NCBI RefSeq assembly: GCF_007752135.1
Contig: NZ_CP036298.1
Location: 4,030,001-4,094,000 of the forward strand
Length of the DNA: 64,000 bases
Source: Aureliella helgolandensis
Lineage (GTDB): Bacteria; Planctomycetota; Planctomycetia; Pirellulales; Pirellulaceae
Reading direction: 5' to 3'
The stretch's first letter is position 1; every line of letters starts with the position of its first letter. The notes beneath the pieces are model-generated. The model worked only from the letters and a program-made list of their open reading frames with translations, ran no database searches and was not told the DNA's origin. This document shows, piece by piece, positions 26,161 to 36,035 of this stretch. Made by a program: the position numbers and the translations under genes.

Positions 26161-28785
26161 ATGAAACAGTCATTGATTATGAAACCACGCTTCCATTCTT
26201 GGGGCCTAAGTATCGCGGCGATCGTCGTGCTGACGGGGCACTCGGCCATTCTGCCAGCGGCTGAGGAACGTGCCGCAGGCATTGAAATTTTGCAACCCGG
26301 CGTGCGATTGACGATTGTCGCCGAACATCCCGAGATCGTCACACCGACAGGCTTGGATGTCGATGCGGAGGGACGCGTCTGGGCGGTTGCTTGCCATACC
26401 CACCTCCGGCCAGAGGACTATCAAGGCACTGAGTTTGACGAAATTCTCGTCTTTGATCCCGATGGCGCTCAGCACGTTTTTTACAACAAAACCGAACAAA
26501 CCATGGATCTGGAACTCGGGCCAGACGGTTGGGTTTATCTATCCGAGCGGGATCGCATTTTGCGAGTTAAGGATAGCGATGCTGATGGTGTAGGGGATAC
26601 CGAGCAAACGTTGGTCGAGCTCGACTCGGAGGCCGTTTATCCGCACAATGCACTTTCTGGCCTGGCTTGGACCCCGCAAGGTGATTTGATATTTGGGCTG
26701 GGTGAGAATTTTGCAAAACCTTGGACTCTGACCGCGCTGGATGGCTCGACTATCAGGGGAATCGACCGTGGCGGCATTTTTCGTCTGACCGCTCACGGAG
26801 AACAGCTTCATAAGATCGCCGAGGGGCTGTGGAATCCGTTTGGCGTGACGGTCCGAGACGATGGTGAAATCTTTGTTGCGGAAAACGATCCTGGGGAATA
26901 CCCGCCGTGCAAGGTGCTGCACATTGTTCAGGACGGCGATTACGGTTATCGTCGCAAGTATGGCAGCGCGACCCCACATCCGTTCGTGTGCTGGAACGGA
27001 GAATTGCGTGGTACGTTGCCCATGATCCATCCGTCCGGTGAGGCTCCCTGCGGCGTCGTGCCGCTTGGACGCGGTTTGTTGATGCCTTCGTGGGGCGACC
27101 ATCGCATCGACTATTTTGCACTCGAGCAAGAAGGTGCCAGCTTTACGGCCCAGCAAGTCACGCTCGTGCGTGGTTCACGCTACTTTCGTCCTACCTGTAT
27201 TGTGCAAGATCGGCACCGAGCGAAGAACGGCACGCTGGTTTTCTACTTAACCGATTGGGTAGACGGGCGGTATCCCGTTCACGGCTATGGTCGCCTATGG
27301 AAGTTAGAGATTGATCCCCGCGCGGCCGCGTGGACCGGACCTCTCGATGTCCCGCCTGCGACGTCTCAAGCCAAGTTGGCAGAGAGCCTACGTCGGGGAA
27401 CGGCGAGCCTGCCGCAAGCGGATTTGCTGGAGTTGAGCCGCAATGCTGACCGGTTTGTCGGCAGTGCAGCGCTCTCGTCGCTCAGCCGCCTGGCCGATGA
27501 ATGGACGCCTGCTGAATTTTCCAAGTGGACAGTGGCCGATCGGGTGCAAGCCGTCCAGGCGCTCCGTTTGGCCACCGTAGATCCTCAACCTTGGATTGAT
27601 GCTTTACTGGAGGATGACAGCCCTGGCGTGCAATTTGAAACGCTGCGTTGGCTTGCCGACGAAGATCTGCGAGCTTACCTGCCGTCCGTCGAATCACTAC
27701 TCGGCAATAGCCACCTCAGCTACGAAGTATTCGAAGCGGCGGTTGCAGCGCATACTGCCTTGAGCGGACAACCAGAGATCGGGATGCGGAACCCGGATTT
27801 GCTACTCGCTCGGGTGCAAGATGACGCCAGTTCCCCAGCCATCCGCGCCTTCGCCCTGCGCCTGCTACCAATTCGATCGACGGCCCCGGTGAAGGACGAA
27901 ACCACTCCGACAGCCGATCTTCCCGAGGGGCTGTCGCTACCGCTTCTGAAGAAATTGCTGGCAGTGCAGAATCCCGCGCTGTCAATTGAAGTGGTACGAG
28001 TCTTAGGCGTTAATCCGGCGGCATTTGGGGACTTGCTTGCGAAGCTCGCGGCCGATGATTCTAAGGAGTCTACGCTTCGCGCCGAAGCCATCGTTGGCTT
28101 GGCGGCGATCGCAGAATCTCACCTACCATTATTGCTGCAACTGACTCAACATCGTGATGGACAACTACGTGAGGAAGCCCTTCGAGCACTCCGGGGGACA
28201 GCATTAACCGCGAAGCAAAAATCAGAGCTTCACGCGGTCGCCAGCCAGCACCCGGAATCCGATAAGCTCGTGACCGCGATCCTCGACCCCTCTTCGCTTA
28301 CGTTGGGGCGGGCCGCGTTGGACGACACAGCGGCTTGGTCAAAAAGGCTAGCGGCAATTCGCTCTCCCGCCGATCCCGTGGCGGGAGAGCGAATCTTTCA
28401 CCATGCCAAAGTCGCCCAATGTGCCCACTGCCATCGCGTGAATGGACGTGGCAATGTTGGAGGACCCGACCTCAGTCACATCGGTGGACGCGACGAGCCC
28501 GATTGGCTGCTCGGCGCAATTCTGCAGCCCAATCGAGAGCTTGCTCCCCAGTTCATGCCGCGGGCCATCCTCTTGAAGGATGGAAGTCTGCACGTCGGCA
28601 TCCGACTGCGTTCGTACGTGTACGAACAGATTCGTGACGCGCTCGGACGAAACCATACCTTCAACCGTGATGACGTGGAATCAATCGAAGATCTCACCAC
28701 CTCGTTTATGCCAACCGGCCTACCACTGACTCTGACCGACCGCGAATTGCGTGACCTGCTAGCGTTCCTTGAGCAAAACCAGTGA
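26161..28785 (+). CDS. PVC-type heme-binding protein: beta-propeller, HEAT-like repeats, cytochrome c
   Basis: 874 residues (ATG 26161; ATG 26179 also possible). Signal peptide (LSIAAIVVLTGHSAILPAAEE), then a membrane-bound-dehydrogenase-type propeller (about 40-400: TPTGLDVDAEGRVWAVACHTH, LELGPDGWVYLSERDRILRV, GIDRGGIFRLTAHGE, NPFGVTVRDDGEIFVAENDPGEYPPCKV). Residues 420-730 are alpha-helical HEAT-like repeats, and the C-terminus is a cytochrome c domain with CAHCH at 754-758, GNVGGPDLSHIG and a Met ligand candidate in APQFMPRAI. This architecture is typical of planctomycete proteins proposed to oxidise sugars or alcohols in the periplasm; the substrate is unknown. It is 101 bp after the esterase fusion on the same strand. 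Confidence 0.92.
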   Translation: MKQSLIMKPRFHSWGLSIAAIVVLTGHSAILPAAEERAAGIEILQPGVRLTIVAEHPEIVTPTGLDVDAEGRVWAVACHTHLRPEDYQGTEFDEILVFDPDGAQHVFYNKTEQTMDLELGPDGWVYLSERDRILRVKDSDADGVGDTEQTLVELDSEAVYPHNALSGLAWTPQGDLIFGLGENFAKPWTLTALDGSTIRGIDRGGIFRLTAHGEQLHKIAEGLWNPFGVTVRDDGEIFVAENDPGEYPPCKVLHIVQDGDYGYRRKYGSATPHPFVCWNGELRGTLPMIHPSGEAPCGVVPLGRGLLMPSWGDHRIDYFALEQEGASFTAQQVTLVRGSRYFRPTCIVQDRHRAKNGTLVFYLTDWVDGRYPVHGYGRLWKLEIDPRAAAWTGPLDVPPATSQAKLAESLRRGTASLPQADLLELSRNADRFVGSAALSSLSRLADEWTPAEFSKWTVADRVQAVQALRLATVDPQPWIDALLEDDSPGVQFETLRWLADEDLRAYLPSVESLLGNSHLSYEVFEAAVAAHTALSGQPEIGMRNPDLLLARVQDDASSPAIRAFALRLLPIRSTAPVKDETTPTADLPEGLSLPLLKKLLAVQNPALSIEVVRVLGVNPAAFGDLLAKLAADDSKESTLRAEAIVGLAAIAESHLPLLLQLTQHRDGQLREEALRALRGTALTAKQKSELHAVASQHPESDKLVTAILDPSSLTLGRAALDDTAAWSKRLAAIRSPADPVAGERIFHHAKVAQCAHCHRVNGRGNVGGPDLSHIGGRDEPDWLLGAILQPNRELAPQFMPRAILLKDGSLHVGIRLRSYVYEQIRDALGRNHTFNRDDVESIEDLTTSFMPTGLPLTLTDRELRDLLAFLEQNQ

Positions 28786-28850
28786 GGAGGTGTCATTAGC
28801 CTCCACAGGTGCCTGCAGCTTGGCGGCCGGAGTCCTCGTTGTTGAAGGAC

Positions 28851-29780
28851 TTAGTTTGGGAAAAATGGGAATAGGCGCCGGATGTCTTCATCGGTTGGTT
28901 GGGTTCCGTATTCGCAGATCTCGAAAGCTTCCGCATACTGCACTTCGGCGGCTCTGTCTGGCCCATACCATTTTGCCAGGGTCTGCCGGTAGCTGTCGGC
29001 CTCCCCGCCAGCCCGCCGATTCCACACCTGACGGATCTTCTCCAAACGCAACTCCGGAAAGCGGGCTGGAGGTGCTTCGGATGCATCCTTCGCGTTGCCT
29101 AGGGCACCGCCGTCGAACACCTGCGATTCGAGTTCGGCAATCGCTTGGACCTTGGTTTCGAAAACATCGTCGATCGCAACCGCGATGTCTGCTTGGAACG
29201 GGTAGGGTTTCTTGAATCGGTCACTTGAGTAGAGAAAGACTGGGTTCTTCTCAAGCGCTGGAACATCGGGGCAGAAGAAGGGAACGGTAACCATAAACGA
29301 GGCGTCCTGCACCAGCACACCGACATAGCGGTGGTCGGGATGGTAGTCCCACGGTCGGTGGGCGATAACGATATCTGCCTTCCAGTCGCGAATCAAACGC
29401 GTAATCGTTTTGCGGTTTTCAAGCGTCGGCATCAGTTCGCCGTCGTGGATGTCGAGTACTTGGGACGTCGTTCCCATAATCTTAGCTGCAGCTTGAACTT
29501 CTGCAGTCCGCCGCTTGGCCAGTGTTCCGCCCGCCATGGCCCAGTGACCGATGTCGCCATTGGTCACGGAAACCAACTTAACATGGTGCCCCATCTGGGA
29601 CCACTTCACGCCGCAACCTCCCGCACGGTACTCCGCATCATCAGGGTGCGCGCCAAAGACGATGATTCGTAGTTTTCCATCATCCTGCGTCTGGTCGTCC
29701 GCGCCCAGGCTAAGCGGAACACCCGCCATGAAAAATGTGCAGATCAGCAGCAAGCGTGCAGCGTGCGAAGAAAATATCAT
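28851..29780 (-). CDS. exported PIG-L family deacetylase
   Basis: 309 residues from the ATG at 29780, preceded by GGAGACTTTGG; a longer frame to 29864 is less likely. The signal peptide is FSSHAARLLLICTFFMAGVPLSLGAD. The zinc site is clear: FGAHPDDAEYRAGG (the AHPDD motif, Asp as base) and DYHPDHRYVG. These LmbE/PIG-L enzymes remove N-acetyl groups from sugars such as GlcNAc conjugates. Export suggests an extracellular or periplasmic glycan substrate. The gene converges on the heme-binding propeller gene with a 65 bp gap. Confidence 0.9.
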   Translation of the reverse strand: MIFSSHAARLLLICTFFMAGVPLSLGADDQTQDDGKLRIIVFGAHPDDAEYRAGGCGVKWSQMGHHVKLVSVTNGDIGHWAMAGGTLAKRRTAEVQAAAKIMGTTSQVLDIHDGELMPTLENRKTITRLIRDWKADIVIAHRPWDYHPDHRYVGVLVQDASFMVTVPFFCPDVPALEKNPVFLYSSDRFKKPYPFQADIAVAIDDVFETKVQAIAELESQVFDGGALGNAKDASEAPPARFPELRLEKIRQVWNRRAGGEADSYRQTLAKWYGPDRAAEVQYAEAFEICEYGTQPTDEDIRRLFPFFPN

Positions 29781-30943
29781 CCAAAGTCTCCAATCATCGA
29801 TGGGAAAGTGGTCGTGCAACTTTTCGAGCGTTCGAGGCGGGCATCCGGACACTGTCGAATACATGGATGGGCTAAACCCGAATCATTGGCCCGCCGTGCC
29901 GCCAATTCCCGCAATTATATACCGTGTGATTAGGAGGCTGTGTTGTAGTTCGAGAATGCAGAGCGACCGTCGGCACCAACGGCGCGGCTCCTTTTTTGCA
30001 ATGTTGGTCCGAACGATTGTCAAAGCAAGCGGTGAGGGGGCGTAATAGCTAGGGGAGGCAGCGAGGAATGTTCGGCGCGCCTGAATCGGGACGACATCTG
30101 TTCTTGGGGGTGCATTGAATCAGTTGCAATTTCCGCTCCAAGGAAGCCCTCGAGCCCGTACGTAACAGTAGCTGCCACTACGTTGCCCGTTAATGGGGTG
30201 ATTGAAGCTCGGCTGAATCTTGTAGGACATGCCAGTAATTAGGAAAAGGCTAAGCCGCAATCGGTCAGTCGATGTTACCTCCTTGTCTGATTCAGGTGGC
30301 GATGTTCAATTTCAACGGACTACGGACTAGCGTGGCAAGGTTGCAATTTGAGATGGGCCATGAGGAACTAGTGGGCCACGCTGGCGAGTCGGATTGCCGT
30401 GGAGATTCAGAACGCGGGGATAGCGGGATAGCACTTGTGAATGCTGCGATTGCCGCTGGTGGAATTGCGAGCGTCGAGTCGCAGGAGCTCAGCCGAATCG
30501 CCGGGTCCTACCCGTTGGGGAGGTGAGTCGGTGACCATCGGAGTGGCTGGAGGGAGGCGCTTCGAATAATGCCGTTCGGTCGGCAATGTCCGTTGCGTGG
30601 CAAATGTCTCAGTCCAAACCGGTTTGGCTGCAAAAAATCTGCCAACCGCCTGCGGCTGAAAACTCCCCATTTGCTTGACTTTTATGAACTACAGTCGGCC
30701 AATTTCTCGAGTGGATCACTCTATTTTGAATATTCTCAAATCTTGATGGGTTCTTTCGGATATCCGCAATCGCTATACTTTCGAGCATGAGATTGGGGGC
30801 GTTGATCGCACCCAAAGTTCTTCTTCAGAGGACTTTGGGCGGATAAATTGCCTTCGATCTCTAGCGATGAGAATCGTGATGCGTCCTCGATTCACTCTCG
30901 GCGGTGAGGGAGTCACTACGACGCGCTGGAGAATTGAAGTCTT
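29781..30943. other. long intergenic region (1.16 kb)
   Basis: Divergent region between the PIG-L gene (minus) and the XRE-type regulator (plus). A good minus-strand -10 box (TATAAT on the minus strand) is at 29914-29919. A hairpin CCCAAAGT/ACTTTGGG lies at 30811-30839, about 100 bp before the regulator start, and could be an operator. The small ORFs (73-84 codons) at 30272-30526 and 30569-30790 show no domain and are not called. Confidence 0.4.
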
Positions 30944-31636
30944 ATGTCCTCCGCATTCCCGACATCAAGTGCGAACGCACTCACAGGGCTGGAGTATTTA
31001 GGGTGTTGCGCAGATTCGAATTCCAATCCGCCAACTGCCTTAAAAAGCTGTCAGTCGCATTCAACGGCCCCCAAACGGCAATTGGATGTTCAGCCCAACA
31101 CTGCTCGGTCTGCTCGATTCGAGCCTGCCGTAAAACGCCCCGTGGCGCCTACGCCATCCAAGAGCGTCGCAAAGGCAGGCCAGCCACCTCAGGTATTTCA
31201 CCGAGTGGCTGAGGTTCGCGAATCGCAAGGCCTTACAGAACGCACAATTGCTAAACGCATGGGCATCGACATTCGGAGTTATCGCCGGCTGGAGTGCGCG
31301 ACAACCGACTTGTGCCTCTCGGAGCTCGTGGCCTTGCAGAAGGCGTTGGATGTTCCCTTGGTGGACCTGTTGGAAGATCAAGATTGCCTGTCGCGTCCCG
31401 TGGAGCAGCGGGCGGGGATGGTTAAAGTCATGAAAACGGCCGTCGCGCTGAGAGAGATCAAAGCGGCGCCACGCGTTCAACGATTGTCGAGCATGTTGTG
31501 CGAGCAATTAGTGTCTCTCATGCCTGAGCTTCGCGACGTCAGTGGCTGGCCGCAATTCGGAGCGCGACGTGGTCAATCCGCTGTTGCCAAAGCGTTGATG
31601 CTACCGATCGACACCTCCGATCTATCCGCCGACTAG
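30944..31636 (+). CDS. XRE-type helix-turn-helix protein
   Basis: 230 residues. The first 80 are Ser/Pro/Ala-rich and probably disordered. Residues 85-145 form a Cro/CI-type helix-turn-helix: VFHRVAEVRESQGLTERTIAKRMGI, then DIRSYRRLECATTDLCLSELVALQKALDVPLVDLLED. The C-terminal third (QRAGMVKVMKTAVALREI ... RLSSMLCEQLVSLMPEL) is helical and may be a dimer or ligand segment. Target genes are not evident; the hairpin at 30811-30839 in front of it might be its own operator. A long palindrome follows 13 bp after the stop. Confidence 0.8.
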   Translation: MSSAFPTSSANALTGLEYLGCCADSNSNPPTALKSCQSHSTAPKRQLDVQPNTARSARFEPAVKRPVAPTPSKSVAKAGQPPQVFHRVAEVRESQGLTERTIAKRMGIDIRSYRRLECATTDLCLSELVALQKALDVPLVDLLEDQDCLSRPVEQRAGMVKVMKTAVALREIKAAPRVQRLSSMLCEQLVSLMPELRDVSGWPQFGARRGQSAVAKALMLPIDTSDLSAD

Positions 31637-31649
31637 GACTCCGCAGTGC

Positions 31650-31679
31650 GATGTACCGAGCTTGCAAGCTCGGTGCATC
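31650..31679. repeat. 30-bp near-perfect palindrome between convergent genes
   Basis: GATGTACCGAGCTTG is followed directly by CAAGCTCGGTGCATC, fully complementary except for one T-G pair. It lies 13 bp after the regulator stop and 69 bp before the ATPase stop, the place for a two-way transcription stop. No U-run follows on either strand, so it may instead be a dispersed palindrome or binding site. Confidence 0.7.
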
Positions 31680-31747
31680 ACGGTTTCTGACGATCGGCGG
31701 CATCCCTAGGGTACGCATGCCAAATCAGTCGGTGGTGCGCGGGGCAT

Positions 31748-34222
31748 TTATCTGTTGATGGCCCGCGGAGAAATCTTGGGCAAGGGAACGAGCGGGGTCG
31801 CAATTCCCTGAGGAGTGACCGACCAAGGAATCCAGATCAAGGCGAGCCGCTTAATATCCATATCACCCTTCCGACATGGGATATCGAGAGGTTCAAGCGT
31901 TAGAGATGAAATCGAGTACTTGTCCTGCAACTCTTTGATCTGGGCATTGCACTCAAATTCCAACTCACGTTTTTCCCGTTCCAGGGATTCGAGTGTTTGG
32001 TTGGCTTGGGACACATCGGCTCTCTGTTGGGCAGCTCGAGTCAAACTGCGTCCGGCAGTAGCGCTTTTAGAAGAAATCTTATTTCCCATGATTGCGCCCA
32101 GCAACGTTTGTCCGAAGTTCATCACCGTATTCCACTTCTCTTTGTCGTACTGGGCTGTCTCGCGCTCAATGCGTTGGCGAGCGGTGTTCACCTTGGACTC
32201 CAGAGCTCGGATTTTGGACGCCAAGCTAGCCTGCAGCGATTCTTTCATTTCGTCACGCTTCTCACGCACTGCCTGCAACCAAGCGTTGCGCGCGTCGAGT
32301 TCATCTAGGCCTGGTGCGCTATAGCGTTTTAATTCCAGGCATTTGTAGACCCGTAGCGTCAGGTGGCGATAGATATGGTCACGCAGATCCTTTTCCCAAC
32401 GCTTATAGTTTTTGGCATTGAGTAGATCTGCCGGACATTCATCGAAGAAGAACCCCTCTTCGGGCTCCGTCGACAGTTCGACAGAAAATTCGGGGAGCTC
32501 GACGGATTCGCGCCAGAGGTCGTGGGGACGTCCTCGGTTGACGACGTACAGCAAGGCTCGATCAAACCAGTGCTCCACATCCGCAGAGGAGCGGACATAG
32601 TGGCAAGCAGCCTGAGCTAGGAGCGCCGGGCGATACAGCAGGCGATCGCCTTTAGCTGGGGGGACTGACACCGCCCAGAAACACTCTTCAATTCCATGGG
32701 AAATGATGGGACGATTGGAACCCGCCGGCGCAGAGTCCGGCATCGCTTCCGCATGGCTGGTTTCGTCCGGGGAAGCGGGAGAAGCGGCCAAGAGTTCTTG
32801 GCGTCGATCGCCCATGAGGGTGGAAATCTGGGTGCGACTCAGTGGCCCACGCAGGTATGACAGCGCCCATCGGGTTTGAAAAATGGTCGGCCCGTCGTCA
32901 TGCACGTTGTTCATCAGGAAAACGCGGCTGCCGAGTGCAGCTAGGGTCTGTTCCATGGCAGCCCGGTCAAAACGCGTGCCGGTCTGCGAGGCAGCTCCCT
33001 CCAATCCGTCCAATACCCGATCCTTATCGCGCTGAGTTTGCAAGCGTCCTAGAAACCACGTGCCGATGTTGGAAAGCCCCTTGTAGTCGAGATCTACGGG
33101 GTTCTGAGTGGCCAGCACAATGCCTAACCCGAATGCTCGTGCTTGTTTCAAAAGCACCAGCATGGGCGGCTTGCTCGGCGGCTTGGCCGAAGGCGGAAAG
33201 TAGCCGAACACCTCATCCATGTAGAACAACGCGCGTAGGCTGTTGGTCCCAGGCTGGGTGCGCATCCAGGCAAGCAGCTCGTTGAGTAGGATCGTTACAA
33301 AGAACATCCGCTCAGTGTCGCTGAGATGCGCGATTGATATGATGGAGATGCGTGGCTGCCCACTGGCCGTGTACATCAGGCTTCGGATATCGAGTGCTTG
33401 GCCTTCAAGCCAACCTGCAAAGGTCGGACTGGCAAGGAGGTTGTTGAGGCTTATGGAGAGCTTCATGCGCTCGGCAGCGGGGAAGAAGCTCTCCAAGTCG
33501 AAGACTCCCACCTTCTCCAGGGGCGGGGACTGGATCGCTCGAATCACAGCCGGCAAATCCAAGCTTATGCCTTTGCGCCAGTTGATGTCGAAAATGTTGG
33601 AAAGCAAAATATGCTCTCGACTACTGAGTGGATCGGCTTCCATGCCCATCAAAGTTAGCAGTCCCGATGCGGCTCCGGAGATCCGTTCACGCATGATCTC
33701 CCCATCGTCGATGACTGCCTGGGGAGGGGCATCAAAGCTCTTGAGGACCGTCATCGGGATGCCAGCATTGGAGCCGGGAGTGTAGATCGCAATATCCACA
33801 GCGTCCCTAAACCGCTTTACGCGGTCGGCATCCTGATCCCAGGATTCAAGTCCGGAACGCCATTTTTCAGCAGTCTGTTGGGCGTATTGTTCAACCTCCA
33901 ATCCCTTTCTGGCAGCCTCATCGGGATCTACCCAGGGCTCAAAGTCGCCGGAGGCTAGGTCGGGAAAGGCAAGCAACAGATTGCCTAAGTCCCCTTTGGG
34001 GTCGATGCAGATGGCTGGAATGCCATCGACGGCCGCCTCTTCCAAAAGTGACAAACAGAGGCCCGTCTTGCCGCTGCCCGTCATCCCCACGCACAAGGCG
34101 TGGGTGGTGAGGTCTTTGGAATCGTACAGAAGCTTTTCGTCTAAAAGTCGACGTCCGTGCAGTTCGAACTTCTTACCCAGATAAAATGAGCCGAGTTGTT
34201 CGTAGTCGGGCAATTTACCCAT
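31748..34222 (-). CDS. HerA/DUF87-like ATP-binding protein with coiled coil
   Basis: 824 residues from the ATG at 34222 (AGGGA 8 bases before); the frame extends 7 codons further up. The N-terminal half is an FtsK/HerA-class ATPase: Walker A GMTGSGKTG (about 46-54), ICIDPKGDLGNLL, Walker B ALFYMDEVFGYFP near 347-352, sensor-like LATQNPVDLDYKGLSN and a later arginine-rich LGRLQTQRDKDRV. Residues 500-640 are uncharacterised; 670-780 form a coiled coil (ESLQASLASKIRALESKVNTARQRIE ... EREKRELEFECNAQIKEL). Such proteins pump or remodel nucleic acid, often in repair or mobile-element control; the role here is unknown. No HerA-partner nuclease NurA is adjacent. It is divergent from a peptidase gene 97 bp away. 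Confidence 0.85.
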   Translation of the reverse strand: MGKLPDYEQLGSFYLGKKFELHGRRLLDEKLLYDSKDLTTHALCVGMTGSGKTGLCLSLLEEAAVDGIPAICIDPKGDLGNLLLAFPDLASGDFEPWVDPDEAARKGLEVEQYAQQTAEKWRSGLESWDQDADRVKRFRDAVDIAIYTPGSNAGIPMTVLKSFDAPPQAVIDDGEIMRERISGAASGLLTLMGMEADPLSSREHILLSNIFDINWRKGISLDLPAVIRAIQSPPLEKVGVFDLESFFPAAERMKLSISLNNLLASPTFAGWLEGQALDIRSLMYTASGQPRISIISIAHLSDTERMFFVTILLNELLAWMRTQPGTNSLRALFYMDEVFGYFPPSAKPPSKPPMLVLLKQARAFGLGIVLATQNPVDLDYKGLSNIGTWFLGRLQTQRDKDRVLDGLEGAASQTGTRFDRAAMEQTLAALGSRVFLMNNVHDDGPTIFQTRWALSYLRGPLSRTQISTLMGDRRQELLAASPASPDETSHAEAMPDSAPAGSNRPIISHGIEECFWAVSVPPAKGDRLLYRPALLAQAACHYVRSSADVEHWFDRALLYVVNRGRPHDLWRESVELPEFSVELSTEPEEGFFFDECPADLLNAKNYKRWEKDLRDHIYRHLTLRVYKCLELKRYSAPGLDELDARNAWLQAVREKRDEMKESLQASLASKIRALESKVNTARQRIERETAQYDKEKWNTVMNFGQTLLGAIMGNKISSKSATAGRSLTRAAQQRADVSQANQTLESLEREKRELEFECNAQIKELQDKYSISSLTLEPLDIPCRKGDMDIKRLALIWIPWSVTPQGIATPLVPLPKISPRAINR

Positions 34223-34318
34223 CTTAAAATCCCTTCCTCTCAAAGCTGTAAGGCGAGCAGTAGTCTACAATCTACACTACATTCTGCGAAACAACTTATT
34301 TCAAACGAACCAATCAAG

Positions 34319-35923
34319 ATGATGACTACCAAGTTTTCGTTATTTCGAAAGAGCCTCTACCTAGGCTTGGTGTGCGCACTGACTGTTGCATCGCAATGGG
34401 CGGTAGCTGAGACGCCACGCAAACTTTCAAAATCGCAGATCGAGCGGCTCCAACGCGACGGCGATCGCTTGGCAGATCAAGGCGATTTTCAAGGAGCCTT
34501 GGAATATTACACCCAAGCCTACTTGGGCGTTGTGTCAGGAATTCGTGGGCAGGCCTTTGTCCAAAACGTGCTTCCGAATCTTTACAATCGGGAAGAGTTG
34601 GGCGCAGAGATGCTGCGTATGATGGCGGAGGAGTACACCGCTGAGGAGCTGCTCCTGATGGACAGTTCGTTCAAGGTTTTCGGCTTCTTGCAACCTGACC
34701 AGGATAGCCAAAGCTTGATGACTCGTCTCCTGACGGAAGAGGTCGCGGGATTCTACGACCCAGATGCCAAGCGCATGGTGTTAATCGTGGAAGATGGCCC
34801 CGTTGCGGATCCGGGCTGGTTCGGGCGTTTGCTGGGGGCGAGACCAGCCTTTGATAAAGATGAGCAGAAGACGACGTTGGCCCACGAGCTGACGCATGCC
34901 TTGCAAGACCAGCTTTACGATCTCAATGCTATGGAAGCTAACATTGCGCAGGACGATGACATGCTGTTGGCGTTCTCGGCGTTGGTGGAAGGGGACGCAA
35001 CTCTGTTGATGTTTGCGGAAGCGCAAGGGACCGAGGATCTCGCGGAAATGGATCCGGACGTCATGCGAACAACTTTCAATATGATGAGCTGGTTGATGCC
35101 AGTGGCAGGTGGCCAAGCGTATCGTGAAGCTCCCCCCATTTTTCGTGACTCTTTGGTCTTCCCCTATTTTCAGGGAATGCTGTTCGTGCTCAGTCAGGCC
35201 GCGCAGGGAGGTTGGGAAGGCGTGCATGAAATCTATTCATCTCCGCCACTCAGCACTGAGCAAATCTTGCACCCCAAGAAGTATGCCGAGGGAGAGAATC
35301 GGGATGTGCCTCAGTCCGTCCACCTTCCGGACCTGGCTGATGTTTTGCACTCCAATTGGAAGAGTTTGGGTGGCAATTGCCTCGGCGAATTGCAAACGAG
35401 CATCCTCTTGGGAAAAGTTATCGGTGGGAAGAATGCGGCGCGTGGCTGGGATGGCGATCGCTACGAAGTCTACCGCTCTGGTGCCGGGAAACTGGCGATG
35501 ATCAGCGTCAGCATATGGGATTCACCACAAGATGCAGAAGAATTTGCCACGGCCTTTGCAAGGTATCGAGATCTCACGCTCCCCGCCGCTACAGGACAGG
35601 CTGAGTCCGAAAGTACTGCGATAAATTCCGCTGGTGCGGAAAAGGATGCTGGAAATACTGCTGGAAACGCAAATCAATTCCAACTCAACCAACCCATCAA
35701 GTCGGCGGAGGATGAAGTCTTCGAAGCCGGAAGTTATCGGATGGTTAAGCTTCAGGATGATACGGTTTGGATCGTGGAAGGGCTGGATCAGCCCACGATC
35801 GCAGCGGTAGGGGAACGCCTTAGCCAGACCACCTTTAGCGAGAAAACCTTTTGGGTACCTCAAGAGGCTGCTGGCGCGTCGGCAGCAGCCGAGGTTCTTC
35901 CAGCAACCAGGACTGGCCGTTAG
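34319..35923 (+). CDS. exported zincin-type metallopeptidase-like protein
   Basis: 534 residues from ATG 34319 (a second ATG follows directly); the frame extends upstream but the Sec signal FSLFRKSLYLGLVCALTVASQWAVAE sets the start. Residues 35-75 look like one TPR unit. The zinc motif HELTH is at 189-193 with the likely third ligand Glu224 (ALVEGDATLLM), as in gluzincins. TEEVAGFYDPDAKRMVLI before it is also typical. The C-terminal 350-535 part is rich in Glu and has no clear domain. Substrate is unknown; a role in the envelope is expected. Confidence 0.82.
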   Translation: MMTTKFSLFRKSLYLGLVCALTVASQWAVAETPRKLSKSQIERLQRDGDRLADQGDFQGALEYYTQAYLGVVSGIRGQAFVQNVLPNLYNREELGAEMLRMMAEEYTAEELLLMDSSFKVFGFLQPDQDSQSLMTRLLTEEVAGFYDPDAKRMVLIVEDGPVADPGWFGRLLGARPAFDKDEQKTTLAHELTHALQDQLYDLNAMEANIAQDDDMLLAFSALVEGDATLLMFAEAQGTEDLAEMDPDVMRTTFNMMSWLMPVAGGQAYREAPPIFRDSLVFPYFQGMLFVLSQAAQGGWEGVHEIYSSPPLSTEQILHPKKYAEGENRDVPQSVHLPDLADVLHSNWKSLGGNCLGELQTSILLGKVIGGKNAARGWDGDRYEVYRSGAGKLAMISVSIWDSPQDAEEFATAFARYRDLTLPAATGQAESESTAINSAGAEKDAGNTAGNANQFQLNQPIKSAEDEVFEAGSYRMVKLQDDTVWIVEGLDQPTIAAVGERLSQTTFSEKTFWVPQEAAGASAAAEVLPATRTGR

Positions 35924-36035
35924 CGCCGTTGGCTTCAGCGCTCTCCTGGCCGGTCCGCGGGATTTTCGCTGGAGATCGAACAGCCGATTGGTTGATATTA
36001 AGCAAAATTTTGCCGACGATTCGTTGGGGAGTTCC

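Noticed and set aside
30272-30790. Two short ORFs (84 and 73 codons) upstream of the regulator
   Set aside because: No ribosome site, domain or signal; composition like neighbouring non-coding DNA.
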